Shown here: piece after piece, positions 42,967-52,448 of the stretch
Numbering within the stretch: the stretch's first letter is position 1
Layout: the number at the start of each line of letters is the position of its first letter
Source of the DNA: Pantoea latae
GTDB lineage: Bacteria > Pseudomonadota > Gammaproteobacteria > Enterobacterales > Enterobacteriaceae
Assembly: GCF_002077695.1 (NCBI RefSeq)
Contig: NZ_MWUE01000015.1
Coordinates: 19,198 to 83,197 of the forward strand
DNA length: 64,000 nt
Reading direction: 5' to 3'
Position numbers and translations under genes: made by a program
The notes under the pieces: generated by a model
The model's input: only the letters and a program-made list of their open reading frames with translations
Told to the model about the DNA's origin: nothing
The model's database searches: none

Positions 42967-45900
42967 ATGACAACGCTCCAGGACGAAAACTTCCCCTACT
43001 TCATCGTTGCGCCTGATTACCGGGACTCTTCGGCCGGCGTTCAGGTTATGCACCGCTTGTGTCATATGCTCAACGAGCGCGGCAGACAAGCATGGATGCT
43101 GAACTGCTCAGTCAATCCTGAGTGGAATACTCCGACGATTTCCGGACGCGAGTTAATGGCATATCGCCAGCGCGGCGGGGTGTTTATCACCATCTATCCT
43201 GAAGTCGTTAGCGGCAACGTTCATCAAGCGCCGGTCGTGGTTCGCTATATGCTAAACCGTGAGGGAGTGATCAATGGCAATTCGCTTGATGCGCATCCCG
43301 ACGATATTTTTTTCTGGTTTCGCCCTGAGTTTGCGGAAAAAACTTATCAGCCGCGCTTGCTGAATCTTGAATTTTACGACCTTGAGCTGTTCAAAGACGA
43401 TGGTCGGGAAAAAAACATCGACCTGCTCTATCTCAACCGCGTACCCGTATCCTGCATCGATTTTTCCACATTGCCGCCCGGCATCGAAATTTTGTCAATG
43501 CAACATCCGCTGACGCTGCAGCAGCTGGCGGAAAAGCTTAAATGCGCGCGCACCTTTTACACCTTCGAGTCGTCCGGGACAGCGCTGCTGGCAATTTTAT
43601 GCGGCGCGCCAGTCGTGGCGCTTTCCGTAAAGGGATATGAAAAATACGCCCTGACTGAAGCCACTTTAGCAGATAACAGTGCAGTAGGATTTTGCTGGGA
43701 CGATCGGCCTGAAACGTTGCACGCCATGCGACAAAATCTCTGGCAGATGCGAGAGATTTTGCTCAAGCGCCGCGAGCAGACGGATGTGCAGATTGAAACA
43801 CTGGTGCAGTTGACGCAGCAGGCGGCCAAAAAACATCAGCAAACGATCATTGATGGCCGACTGGAGAACTGGCTGGTAAGTCGGCACCTTGCCCCCCTGT
43901 TGCGGCAAAAATCGATACCTCAAGAAGCACCGCGTTTGCTGGTGGCGATCTTCGATGATAGCGCTCATCCTGAACGGCTTGATATGACGCTGGCGACGCT
44001 CAGAGCCCATCCGGCCGCGCTGCAGATTGTGATTATCACGCAGCATGCTCCGCTAGCCGGCCCCTGTGACAGCGTATCGCTGGAAAAGTGGCCTAGCTGG
44101 CTCGCTGAACAGGCAACTCGGCAGCGCTTTGACTGGCTACATTGTTTGCCCGCTGGCAGCTTCTATACGGCTGAAAGCTGGCCGGGACTGGCGCGCTTCA
44201 TTGTCACGCAAAAAGATAGCTACGTTATCTTTGCTGATGAGTTGTGGCTCGACGACGCAGGGCTTCCTCAGCCACATTTCAAACCCGCTTTCAACTGGGA
44301 TCTGTTTAGCGCATCACCGACGCTCTATCTCAAGCGGGGCTTAATTTCATGCGCAGCCCTACAGCAATTTTTGCCGGCGGTGTCTGGATATCCGCTGGCG
44401 TTAGAAGCGCAGATCGCCGCGCATGTTTATATGCACTACGGCGAACAGTCGATACGGCATTTTACTGATGTGCTCTGCATGCTACCGGCGGTCTCAACCG
44501 GTGACGTTGAATGGCAGCAGACCCAATGCGCGCTGGAAAAAATCGTTCAGCTGCAGGGCTATCCCGCAGCCTGCATCGTCGCGCCCCATCCTGACCAGCC
44601 GATGCAAATATTATATGGGCACGCTCATTTACCGCTGGTGTCATTGATAATTTTAGCTGGAAACTCTTTGTCGCAGCTTGAGCGCTGCGTAACGCGTTTT
44701 TTACAGTTTAACAACTGGCCAGAGGTAGAGCTGCTGGTAGTGAATCACCAGCACGACGATATGGAGCTTAACCGTTGGCTTGACGGCCTCGCCTCTATCG
44801 ATCCGCTGCGCATTCGCGTCATGCAAACCACACTCGACTGGCAGCCAATAAAGCTGCGTAATATCGCAGCGCGACAGGCGCGCGGCGAATTTTTGCTTTT
44901 CGTTGAAGCGCATATCATTTTCATCCATGAAGACTGGCTAACGCGGCTGATGAATCATGGGCTTAGAGCAAAAGTCGGGCTCGTGGGTCCTAAACTCATC
45001 AACACCGAACAGCAAATTCTTTCGGCTGGCTTGATTGCAGGCTATCGCGGCGTGGCGGAGCATATTGGGCAGGGCGAACGTTGGGATTCTTTTGCCATGA
45101 ACGGCTATTTGCAAAGCGATCGTCTTCAGCGGCTACTTGATGGCCAGTGCCTGCTTATTCGAACCGCCTGCTGGCAGACGCTGGATGGGCTGGATGAAAC
45201 ATTTCATGAACTGGTCATGGCGGAACTGGACTTTGCCCTGAAAGCGAACCAGGCGGGCTTTGAGACGATATGGACGCCGCATAGCGTTGTGGCTAGCGAT
45301 GAACGCCCCCGCGGCATAAATCCATTCAGCGCCGACGCACAATCTTTGATCCACCGCTGGGGGCGCGAGCTGATTTGCGATCCCGGCTACCATCCTTACT
45401 TTTCACTGGATGGTGCCCCTTTCAGTATTGATGAAGCGCTAAAACAAAAATGGCTAACGCAGGCGCAGGTACCGTTGGTGGTCTTTATTCATAGCGAAAA
45501 GCCTCAGCCCTATAGCGAACGCCTGCTGTCGCTGTTACAGGAAATGGCGAGTCGTCAGCTTATTGCATTGTTGACCTATGAAGGGTTGCCATTGAGTGCA
45601 GTGCTGGTGCGCTTGCAGCCTGACCTGCTGATCATTGCCCAGGATGCAGCAAACGGCAAAGGCGACAAAATTGAGGCGTTGCTTAATCTGGCTGACACGC
45701 CAGTTTATCTTTTGCCAGAAGCTTCGCTGCAATCACCTCTTATCGCCTCGCTGATGGCAGCTAAAGTCTGCCATCGCTGGCTAGTCTTTAGCGAAGAGCA
45801 GAAACGGTGGCTGGAAAAGCGCAAACAGTGTGCCGTGACGATTCCAGCTCTTGTCGCCATGCCTGATTGCCCTCCGACTGCGGCGGCGCGCAGTAAGCGG

Positions 45901-46392
45901 CTACGCGCCTTTATTGATACGCGAGAAATGAGTGGGGAAGATGCACGCTTTTTTCATCACATTGTCGCGACTACCAGCAGCTTTATAGACTGGATTGTCT
46001 GGGGCGCGGTCCCTCAAGGCTGGATGCCGTTTATTTGTTCATCGCATCGGGCTGGCGCATGTACGATTTCCTTGCACGATTTAGACAGATTGCAGCTGAA
46101 CATTGCCGTGCTGTTCAGGCTGAACAGCGAAGAGAACCGCTTCAAAGATGACTATTTGCTGCTTCAGCTACAGGCTGCCGGGATTCCGGCACTGTGCAGT
46201 GACATCAAATCGCTGACGCACCGATGGCACGCACATCGCGTACGTAATAAAGAACATGCATGGATAGCGGCGTTGCACGCGCTGCATCTTTCTCCCTGTC
46301 TGCCTCCAGTCGCTTTGCCTGACGAAGCCAGCCAGCTGTCAACATCAACCTTATCTTCCTTCTGGCAGTATCTTGGACTGACTCTGCCATGA
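42967..46392 (+). CDS. Giant multidomain glycosyltransferase 2 (putative flagellin)
   Basis: This 1141-residue protein is organised like the preceding one but with other modules. Residues 1-300 are GT-B-like (FIVAPDYRDSSAGVQVMHRL, then RTFYTFESSGTALLAILCGA). Residues 320-540 are a degenerate GT2 block with YVIFADELWLDD. Residues 555-810 are GT2-like (PLVSLIILAGNSLSQLERCV, then VMAELDFALKANQAGFETIW). Residues 840-1141 are a weak GT-B-like end. The ribosome site is weak, so it may be translated after the first gene. Acceptor and sugars are not known. Confidence 0.75.
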   Translation: MTTLQDENFPYFIVAPDYRDSSAGVQVMHRLCHMLNERGRQAWMLNCSVNPEWNTPTISGRELMAYRQRGGVFITIYPEVVSGNVHQAPVVVRYMLNREGVINGNSLDAHPDDIFFWFRPEFAEKTYQPRLLNLEFYDLELFKDDGREKNIDLLYLNRVPVSCIDFSTLPPGIEILSMQHPLTLQQLAEKLKCARTFYTFESSGTALLAILCGAPVVALSVKGYEKYALTEATLADNSAVGFCWDDRPETLHAMRQNLWQMREILLKRREQTDVQIETLVQLTQQAAKKHQQTIIDGRLENWLVSRHLAPLLRQKSIPQEAPRLLVAIFDDSAHPERLDMTLATLRAHPAALQIVIITQHAPLAGPCDSVSLEKWPSWLAEQATRQRFDWLHCLPAGSFYTAESWPGLARFIVTQKDSYVIFADELWLDDAGLPQPHFKPAFNWDLFSASPTLYLKRGLISCAALQQFLPAVSGYPLALEAQIAAHVYMHYGEQSIRHFTDVLCMLPAVSTGDVEWQQTQCALEKIVQLQGYPAACIVAPHPDQPMQILYGHAHLPLVSLIILAGNSLSQLERCVTRFLQFNNWPEVELLVVNHQHDDMELNRWLDGLASIDPLRIRVMQTTLDWQPIKLRNIAARQARGEFLLFVEAHIIFIHEDWLTRLMNHGLRAKVGLVGPKLINTEQQILSAGLIAGYRGVAEHIGQGERWDSFAMNGYLQSDRLQRLLDGQCLLIRTACWQTLDGLDETFHELVMAELDFALKANQAGFETIWTPHSVVASDERPRGINPFSADAQSLIHRWGRELICDPGYHPYFSLDGAPFSIDEALKQKWLTQAQVPLVVFIHSEKPQPYSERLLSLLQEMASRQLIALLTYEGLPLSAVLVRLQPDLLIIAQDAANGKGDKIEALLNLADTPVYLLPEASLQSPLIASLMAAKVCHRWLVFSEEQKRWLEKRKQCAVTIPALVAMPDCPPTAAARSKRLRAFIDTREMSGEDARFFHHIVATTSSFIDWIVWGAVPQGWMPFICSSHRAGACTISLHDLDRLQLNIAVLFRLNSEENRFKDDYLLLQLQAAGIPALCSDIKSLTHRWHAHRVRNKEHAWIAALHALHLSPCLPPVALPDEASQLSTSTLSSFWQYLGLTLP

Positions 46393-46425
46393 ACGCCCAA
46401 CCTGTACGCCATTAAGGGGCTTAAG

Positions 46426-47577
46426 ATGAATAAAATCGCGCCGCATTACGACAATAATAATATTCTGGTGACCAGTCCTTTACTGCCGCCGCTTGAGGAG
46501 TTCATACCTTATCTGGAGCGTATCTGGCAGAGTAAATATCTGACAAACGGCGGTCCCTATCATCAGGCGTTAGAGGCGGCGCTGGCCGACTATTTAGGTG
46601 TTAAGCATATCTGCTTGTTTTCAAACGGAACGCTGGCGTTAATGACAGCCCTGCAGGCGCTGCGCGTGGGCGGTGAGGTTATTACCACACCCTATTCGTT
46701 TGTGGCGACCTCCCATTCACTGCTCTGGAACGGCATAAAACCTGTATTCGTCGATATCGATCCGGTTACCTGCAACCTTGATCCAAAGAAAATCGAAGCG
46801 GCGATTACCCCGCAAACCAGCGCGATTATGCCTGTACACTGTTACGGCTTGCCTTGCGAGACAGAGGAGATTCAGCGCATCGCAGACACTTATGGCCTGC
46901 GCGTTATTTACGATGCGGCACATGCGTTTGCGGTAAAACGCAATGGGGTTAGCATTCTTAATCACGGCGATCTTTCGGTACTGAGTTTCCACGCAACCAA
47001 AGTATTTAACACCTTCGAAGGCGGCGCGATTATTTGTCCGGACGAGAAGATCAAGCGACGGATCGATTATCTCAAGAATTTTGGCTTTGCAGATGAAACG
47101 ACCGTAGTCGCAGCGGGCATTAATGGGAAAATGAGTGAGTTTCAAGCTGCGTTCGGTATGTTGCAGTTGAAGCACGTTGATGATGCTTTTGCTACGCGTC
47201 AGCGCATCTACGAGCGTTACTGCGACGCTTTGGGCTCAGTTCCCGGTTTAACGTTACTGGCACCGGATGAGCAAACTGACTGGAACTATGCCTATTGTCC
47301 TGTATTCATTCATCCAGAACATTTTCCACTGACGCGCGATCAGCTTTATCAGAAAATGAAAGATGCAGGTATTTACGCTCGCCGTTACTTCTTTCCGCTG
47401 ATATCTGAGTTCCCTATGTATAAAGGTTATCCATCATCGAGCAGTGACAACCTGCCGAACGCTAGCCAGACATCACAACGGGTGCTCTGCTTGCCAGTAC
47501 ACCCAACGCTGAGCGATGCTGAGCAACAGCGCATAGTGGATATTGTGCTTGAAGCAGGGCAGATTGCTGCGGCTTAA
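46426..47577 (+). CDS. DegT/DnrJ/EryC1-family sugar aminotransferase
   Basis: This 383-residue PLP enzyme should aminate a nucleotide-keto-sugar. Family motifs are YLTNGGPYHQALEAALADYL, FSNGTLALMTALQALRV, DAAHAF (Asp163, His166) and SFHATKVFNTFEGGA with PLP Lys192. It resembles VioA/FdtB/QdtB-type enzymes that make amino-dideoxyhexoses. AAGGGG lies before the ATG. It is the last gene of the + half of the island and ends at a shared terminator. Confidence 0.88.
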   Translation: MNKIAPHYDNNNILVTSPLLPPLEEFIPYLERIWQSKYLTNGGPYHQALEAALADYLGVKHICLFSNGTLALMTALQALRVGGEVITTPYSFVATSHSLLWNGIKPVFVDIDPVTCNLDPKKIEAAITPQTSAIMPVHCYGLPCETEEIQRIADTYGLRVIYDAAHAFAVKRNGVSILNHGDLSVLSFHATKVFNTFEGGAIICPDEKIKRRIDYLKNFGFADETTVVAAGINGKMSEFQAAFGMLQLKHVDDAFATRQRIYERYCDALGSVPGLTLLAPDEQTDWNYAYCPVFIHPEHFPLTRDQLYQKMKDAGIYARRYFFPLISEFPMYKGYPSSSSDNLPNASQTSQRVLCLPVHPTLSDAEQQRIVDIVLEAGQIAAA

Positions 47578-47595
47578 TATTTTTCGTCAATGGAT

Positions 47596-47621
47596 AATCA
47601 TCCCCCGCGAGGGGGATGATT
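47596..47621. terminator. Bidirectional terminator at the centre of the glycosylation island
   Basis: A perfect 11-bp stem AATCATCCCCC/GGGGGATGATT with loop GCGA lies between the convergent aminotransferase and FkbM genes. Confidence 0.85.
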
Positions 47622-47626
47622 GTTGA

Positions 47627-48733
47627 TCAGGCCGGGAGGGCGTAAAGCACTAATTCAAAAGCATGCAATGGGTGATGGGCGCGCAGATAAAAGCGATAGT
47701 TTTCGTTCACGGACTGGATGTACGCAGGTATAGCTAATAGATCATCGGGTTTATGATAGACGCTGATCGCCAGGACAGGTCGATGGTTCTGCAAAATATG
47801 GCTGGCTCCCTTAAGAGCTTCCAGCTCTGCGCCTTCGACGTCCATTTTTATAAAGGTTACTTTTTCATCCTTGACGATACTATCAAGCGCCGCAAGTTCG
47901 ATTGATTCTTCTGTAACCTGCTCGCTCAGTTTTGAACTTAACGCCAGCCCAGATGAAAAATAGAGCGTCGTATCGCTACTCCATACGCCTTTTTTCACAT
48001 TCCGACAGTTGGGAACTGAGGCCGTATTTTTGACCAGTGCCTGATAATTCTTTTCATCCGGTTCAAATGCAATAATACCTGCAGCTTGAGATATTCCCTG
48101 ACTACGTAAAGCCTTTAAAAATGCTGCTATGCTGTCGCCGTTATAGGCGCCACAGTCAATAAAAATCTCATTTTCTTTAAAGGTAATGAGATCGGCAGGA
48201 AAATAATGTATGGGTTCAAATACGTCAGCATAGGCGCCATGGCGTGCGCTAATACGTTGATTTAGAAATGCGATTAATGTTTGGCGCGAGCGATCATCGC
48301 CCAGTTGCTCATACAAGGAAGCAAAAGCATGTTGATGCTTATCAACGTATTCGTAGGTTAAATAGTCGCATGTATTCACCCCAATAAAAGAAGGATCGAA
48401 TATCAGCACCTCAGCACCGTTTTTTGCCAGTAAGGCACGTAATTCTGGCGTAACATATTGCAGTGCAACTATATAGTTATGCGGTGTGGGTAACGAGGCG
48501 AGGCTTTCCAGTGATTCAACTTGCCGTCCGTTTAAACGCGTTTCAGTTGTTAACCAGGCATCATTGACGGCAATATGATTAACGTTCAATGCTTCCCTGT
48601 CCATAAAGTCTAACGTCATTTGAGCCAGGCAACCTGCGCCAGTCAAAACGATGGGATAACCATTTTTTTTCATTAATGCCAGACTATGAATGAAAATATT
48701 CGAGTCCTGATTAATTAGCGACATAAAGCTCAT
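47627..48733 (-). CDS. FkbM-family methyltransferase
   Basis: This 368-residue SAM-dependent enzyme has a C-terminal FkbM domain: EIFIDCGAYNGDSIAAFLKA (SAM site), IIAFEPDEKNYQALV, and FIKMDVEGAELEALKGA. The N-terminal 150 residues (YPIVLTGAGCLAQMTLDFMD) form a Rossmann-like domain. It probably methylates a sugar hydroxyl or a substituent in the island product. It overlaps the preceding gene by 4 bases (ATGA). Confidence 0.87.
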   Translation of the reverse strand: MSFMSLINQDSNIFIHSLALMKKNGYPIVLTGAGCLAQMTLDFMDREALNVNHIAVNDAWLTTETRLNGRQVESLESLASLPTPHNYIVALQYVTPELRALLAKNGAEVLIFDPSFIGVNTCDYLTYEYVDKHQHAFASLYEQLGDDRSRQTLIAFLNQRISARHGAYADVFEPIHYFPADLITFKENEIFIDCGAYNGDSIAAFLKALRSQGISQAAGIIAFEPDEKNYQALVKNTASVPNCRNVKKGVWSSDTTLYFSSGLALSSKLSEQVTEESIELAALDSIVKDEKVTFIKMDVEGAELEALKGASHILQNHRPVLAISVYHKPDDLLAIPAYIQSVNENYRFYLRAHHPLHAFELVLYALPA

Positions 48734-49887
48734 TCAAATATCCCTTCAGTGACAGGCTGGGCAGCTTGGGGTTCGCAAATAAAATCGACTTTTCGCTGCA
48801 GCGTTGCGCTGGCATGCGCCGTTTCCAGAAACAGCAGCCCAGCAAGCGCGGTGGTTATGCCCTGACAGTAGCTGTTTTGATCGCCGCGCAGGGCATGGGC
48901 GATATCAACGTAGTAGTTAGCAAAAGCCTCAATGAAGCCAGCAGGATGCCCCGCTTTGAAGCGGCAATAGCGCGGATGATGTGCAATGTGATTATCGTGA
49001 TCTGTGCGATCAATAAGGCTGATTTTGCCGTAAGTATTGGTCAGCTTCAGCGACTCTGGTTCCATCTGGAGCCATTCAGCGCTTCCTTTATCGCCCAGCA
49101 CCCGAATACGTAAACCGTTGCGATAACCCAGCGCTGATTTGCCGTACCAGTACTGACAGACAAGCCCGCCTTCATATCGTGATACTGCATGTACCGTATC
49201 AATAATATTGGGCAGTGAGGAAAAATGGCTGTGAACAGCGTAAACGTCGATTGCCTGCCGCTGAGCAATGAAATCCACCAGTTGATGGATATGTACGCCC
49301 AGATCAAGGGAGAGGGTAGGAATTATGCTGTCTGCCTGACGCCAGGCTTGGGGGCGAGCAACCTCACCAGACTGAGCGCATCGGATAAATCCCTCTTGAG
49401 GCATCTCAACCAGTATTTGCTGTATATTGCCTAACTCGCCTGCAGCAATGCGCTGCCGGAGTTCCCGAACCATGGGATAGCCGCTGTAGTTATAGGTCAC
49501 AAACAGTCGGCCGCCAGTACGCAGTAACGCCTCGCTCACTTTTTTAGCGCTAGCAACGGAATCCACCAGCGCTTTTTCACATATTACGGTGACGCCAGCG
49601 TCAAGGCAGTTGATTATATCCTGTTCATGGTTAGGGGTGGGTGTCAGAATCACAACCGCGTCCAGACGCTGATATTCAGCAGCCAACAGTGCTTCACTAC
49701 TGGCGTAGACGCGTGCTGGCGCAATGCCCCATGCCTCGGCAGTGGCGTGGTTGATCTGCGCATCGCGGCTGAAGCAGCCAGCGACAAGCACAAACTCGCC
49801 ATCCATCTGACTGGCGATTTTATGCGTCTGTCCGATAGCTGAATTCACACCACCGCCCAGAAAGGCAATATTAAGTGGGCGAGTCAT
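48730..49887 (-). CDS. Gfo/Idh/MocA-family oxidoreductase
   Basis: This 385-residue NAD(P)-dependent enzyme has NIAFLGGGVNSAIGQTHKIA (dinucleotide fold), DAVVILTPTPNHEQDI, VTVICEKALVDS (the family EKP-like motif with Ala instead of Pro) and LDLGVHIHQLVDFI. It should oxidise or reduce a sugar or cyclitol. It overlaps both neighbours by 4 bases, so the three minus genes form one operon. Confidence 0.87.
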   Translation of the reverse strand: MTRPLNIAFLGGGVNSAIGQTHKIASQMDGEFVLVAGCFSRDAQINHATAEAWGIAPARVYASSEALLAAEYQRLDAVVILTPTPNHEQDIINCLDAGVTVICEKALVDSVASAKKVSEALLRTGGRLFVTYNYSGYPMVRELRQRIAAGELGNIQQILVEMPQEGFIRCAQSGEVARPQAWRQADSIIPTLSLDLGVHIHQLVDFIAQRQAIDVYAVHSHFSSLPNIIDTVHAVSRYEGGLVCQYWYGKSALGYRNGLRIRVLGDKGSAEWLQMEPESLKLTNTYGKISLIDRTDHDNHIAHHPRYCRFKAGHPAGFIEAFANYYVDIAHALRGDQNSYCQGITTALAGLLFLETAHASATLQRKVDFICEPQAAQPVTEGIFE

Positions 49888-51065
49888 ACTTTCGTTTCCT
49901 CTGCCGTCGGTAAATTAAGATAGCGGTTTAACTGCGGTGTCAGAGTGGCCAGCGTAGCCAGCGAGTCGCACTCTGCAAAAACTAACCCTGCGCGATCGCG
50001 CGGTGCTGGTTCAAGTCTTTCACCAGGCAATTTAAGTGGAATGACGTCAATAATTTCGGCTGGCATTGCAGAAAACTGAAAGCCGGGGAAAAAGATGCTT
50101 TGGCTGCTGGATATGGTATGACGAGCAATATATCGCTGGCGAGGCGGACGACGCAGGGTGAAAGCATTTTTTCGGCCAATGAAAGGATCGACAAAGTGAT
50201 GGCTATAGGGCACGCCAGTAGAAAGCGTAATCAGGCGGCTATAAAGATCGCCGGGACAGCGTCGCGTCAGCTCAATAAGCCAAAAATCATGGCCATTGGT
50301 CATAAACTGCGTGTGCAGCAAACCATCACGCAGTTTAAGCTGGGCAGCCAGCGAGGCCAGACAATCGCTTACTCGATCCTGTATTTTTTCAGTAAGCTGA
50401 GTCGTGAGCGAACTGCTATTGACCTGCCATGGATAAACGGTACAGAACTCATCGACAAAAAATTCACAGGCGATTTCACCGTTGCGAATAAAGGCAGAGT
50501 GGCTATGCAGCGTTCCCTCAATAAACTGCTCTATTATTGCCTCGCCGCTGCGCGAGGCGAGGCGTGCAGCCTGATACGCGTCAGGCAGCTGCGCGCGCGC
50601 GCTGATGCGGCTAATGCCAAGCCCGCTGTATGCGTCAACCGGCTTAACCATTAATGGTAGTGACAGCGTTTCACTTTCCTTCAGTGTGCTGACCGCCGCC
50701 GGTACGGGGAAGTGATGGGCCTGCGCCCAGTGACGAAACTGATCTTTTTGGAATAGCACATCACTGATGTCAGGCGAGTCAAAACCGGAAAAGCCGAGTT
50801 CCGCCGCAACGCGCGCTCCGGTCAAATAAGAGACGTCAGTGACGCCCGGCAACAGCGCGTCGATCTGATGCTCTCGACAGAGCGCTAATACCTGTTGAAC
50901 ATCAGCGTAATTAATTGGGCAGCTCTCATCAGCGAAGCGATGACCCGGATCCTGCAATTTTGTACCGCACACAGCGGTGCGATAGCCATACTGGCGTAAT
51001 ACGTCGAGAAAGGGCAACGATGCAAATCCCGCATCTAACAACAGCGCCCGCGAGGAGTGAGACAT
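49884..51065 (-). CDS. ATP-grasp ligase
   Basis: This 393-residue protein has the ATP-grasp fold: SRALLLDAGFASLPFLDVLR (N-domain), LPLMVKPVDAYSGLGISRIS (ATP-binding), IIEQFIEGTLHSHSAF and LLHTQFMTNGHDFWLIELTR (metal site). It should form an amide or ester bond by an acylphosphate, for example joining an amino acid or short acid to an amino sugar. The start at 51065 has AAGGTTGG upstream. It is first in the minus operon of the island. Confidence 0.83.
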   Translation of the reverse strand: MSHSSRALLLDAGFASLPFLDVLRQYGYRTAVCGTKLQDPGHRFADESCPINYADVQQVLALCREHQIDALLPGVTDVSYLTGARVAAELGFSGFDSPDISDVLFQKDQFRHWAQAHHFPVPAAVSTLKESETLSLPLMVKPVDAYSGLGISRISARAQLPDAYQAARLASRSGEAIIEQFIEGTLHSHSAFIRNGEIACEFFVDEFCTVYPWQVNSSSLTTQLTEKIQDRVSDCLASLAAQLKLRDGLLHTQFMTNGHDFWLIELTRRCPGDLYSRLITLSTGVPYSHHFVDPFIGRKNAFTLRRPPRQRYIARHTISSSQSIFFPGFQFSAMPAEIIDVIPLKLPGERLEPAPRDRAGLVFAECDSLATLATLTPQLNRYLNLPTAEETKV

Positions 51066-51259
51066 AGCGTCCAACCTTAGCCTGAACAAATTCTGTCGAA
51101 TATTCTATTCAGCTGGCTAAGGCACCGATGGCTTGAACAAGCACAATTTTAGGCTTAATTCGGCAGTTTCTGACGCTTTCATTGCAGCACCTGTTGAAGG
51201 CCTTTTTGTGGTGAGATTGATATAGAACCAGTCGGCTATGGCACAGCGCATTAAACCAT

Positions 51260-51286
51260 TACAGAACCTGCCTGAGCTGCCGATAA
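51260..51286 (+). promoter_or_regulatory. Candidate sigma-28 promoter of the HNH gene
   Basis: TACA-N15-GCCGATAA carries a perfect FliA -10 and a -35 with one change from TAAA. The fliA promoter at 52398 has the same TACAGAA start and -10. It lies 53 bases upstream of the HNH ATG. Confidence 0.6.
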
Positions 51287-51339
51287 GAATAAAAAAGAAA
51301 GGTTGCTGATTTGTACTATTTCACACTTCTGGAGTGTCC

Positions 51340-52305
51340 ATGCGCTTCAATTATGACTTGTTACCCGGCGAGCGTTTAACCTTCGACGAGATTGCGCTGC
51401 GTTACGCGCAGCAGCATCCCGAGGAGAAGGCGCTCACCGTACGCGGGTTGCTGAGCCCGTCCACCAGCTATCGCACGCTACGCATTCGCGCGGTCTTCGC
51501 CAGCGAAGAGAGCAACAGCCCGCTGGAAGATCTGCTGTTTATCTCCGACGACAACGAACGCAAAAACTATCTGCGCCGTTTTGAGCACTACCTGAAGTCG
51601 CAGCAGCCCTTTGCCTATTTTCGCCGCAGCGAGGCGTCGCGCGACGCGCTCTGGCAGGTGATGGGCGACAGCCGGGTCTACGCCATGATCGATCCTCACT
51701 CCGCCACCGCGCAGAACCTGCTCGCCAGCCGCGGCTATCAGCTGGTGCTGATGCGCGAGGATGAAGATGACGCTTACTGGCAGCTCTTTGACCCCCAGTC
51801 GCATCCCTGTTTCCCGCTCTCGCGTCGCATCCAGTTTATGGTGGTGCTGAGCACGCCGCTGCACAAGGCACCAACGGCGGTGATGGCGGGCATGGAGGTG
51901 GGGCGTCGTGTGAAGACGCGGGTCTTTCAGCGCGCCAGCCAGGCGGAGTTTTTGGCGGCGGTCAAAGCGCGCTATGGCGGCTGCGTGATGACCGGCACGC
52001 GCCTGACCGATCGCCACAGCTGGCCCTGGGTTGAGGCGTGCCATATCGACACGCGGGAGAACGAGGAGGGATCGCTCGCCGACAACAGCGCCGACAACGG
52101 CCTGTTTCTGCGCAGCGACCTGCAGCGCCTGTTTATCAATAAACTGATAAGCATCGATGGTGAATCTGGCCAGATCCGTTTTCATCCCGACGCCGAAACC
52201 CGGCAAAGCATAAGCCCTTATTATCAGGCGCTTGAGGGGCAGGTATGCGCACTTTGGGACCAGGTGCCGCCCGCCACGCGGCAGCGGCTGCGCGTATCAG
52301 CCTAA
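51340..52305 (+). CDS. HNH endonuclease-domain protein
   Basis: This 321-residue protein has a C-terminal HNH motif: CVMTGTRLTDRHSWPWVEAC, HIDTRENEEG, then DNGLFLRSDLQRLF. The N-terminal 200 residues (RFNYDLLPGERLTFDEIALR) have no known domain. CTGGAG lies six bases before ATG 51340; the GTG at 51334 abuts that site. It might be a defence nuclease or a remnant of the mobile event that placed the island. It is transcribed toward fliA. Confidence 0.75.
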   Translation: MRFNYDLLPGERLTFDEIALRYAQQHPEEKALTVRGLLSPSTSYRTLRIRAVFASEESNSPLEDLLFISDDNERKNYLRRFEHYLKSQQPFAYFRRSEASRDALWQVMGDSRVYAMIDPHSATAQNLLASRGYQLVLMREDEDDAYWQLFDPQSHPCFPLSRRIQFMVVLSTPLHKAPTAVMAGMEVGRRVKTRVFQRASQAEFLAAVKARYGGCVMTGTRLTDRHSWPWVEACHIDTRENEEGSLADNSADNGLFLRSDLQRLFINKLISIDGESGQIRFHPDAETRQSISPYYQALEGQVCALWDQVPPATRQRLRVSA

Positions 52306-52397
52306 ACGACGCGCAGGGAGCGGAACAATCCGCTCCCTGACATAACAAAAATGAAATAACCTCGCTTTTGCCCGCCTATTCCCCCAATCAATCCCCC

Positions 52398-52424
52398 TAC
52401 AGAATTGGATAATCCTGCCGATAA
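52398..52424 (+). promoter_or_regulatory. Sigma-28 promoter of fliA
   Basis: TACA-N15-GCCGATAA lies 24 bases before the GTG start of fliA. It has the perfect -10 and allows FliA to boost its own gene. A class II (FlhDC) site is expected upstream but I could not fix it. Confidence 0.85.
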
Positions 52425-52448
52425 CTTCATTAACGCAGGGTAGTCAAC

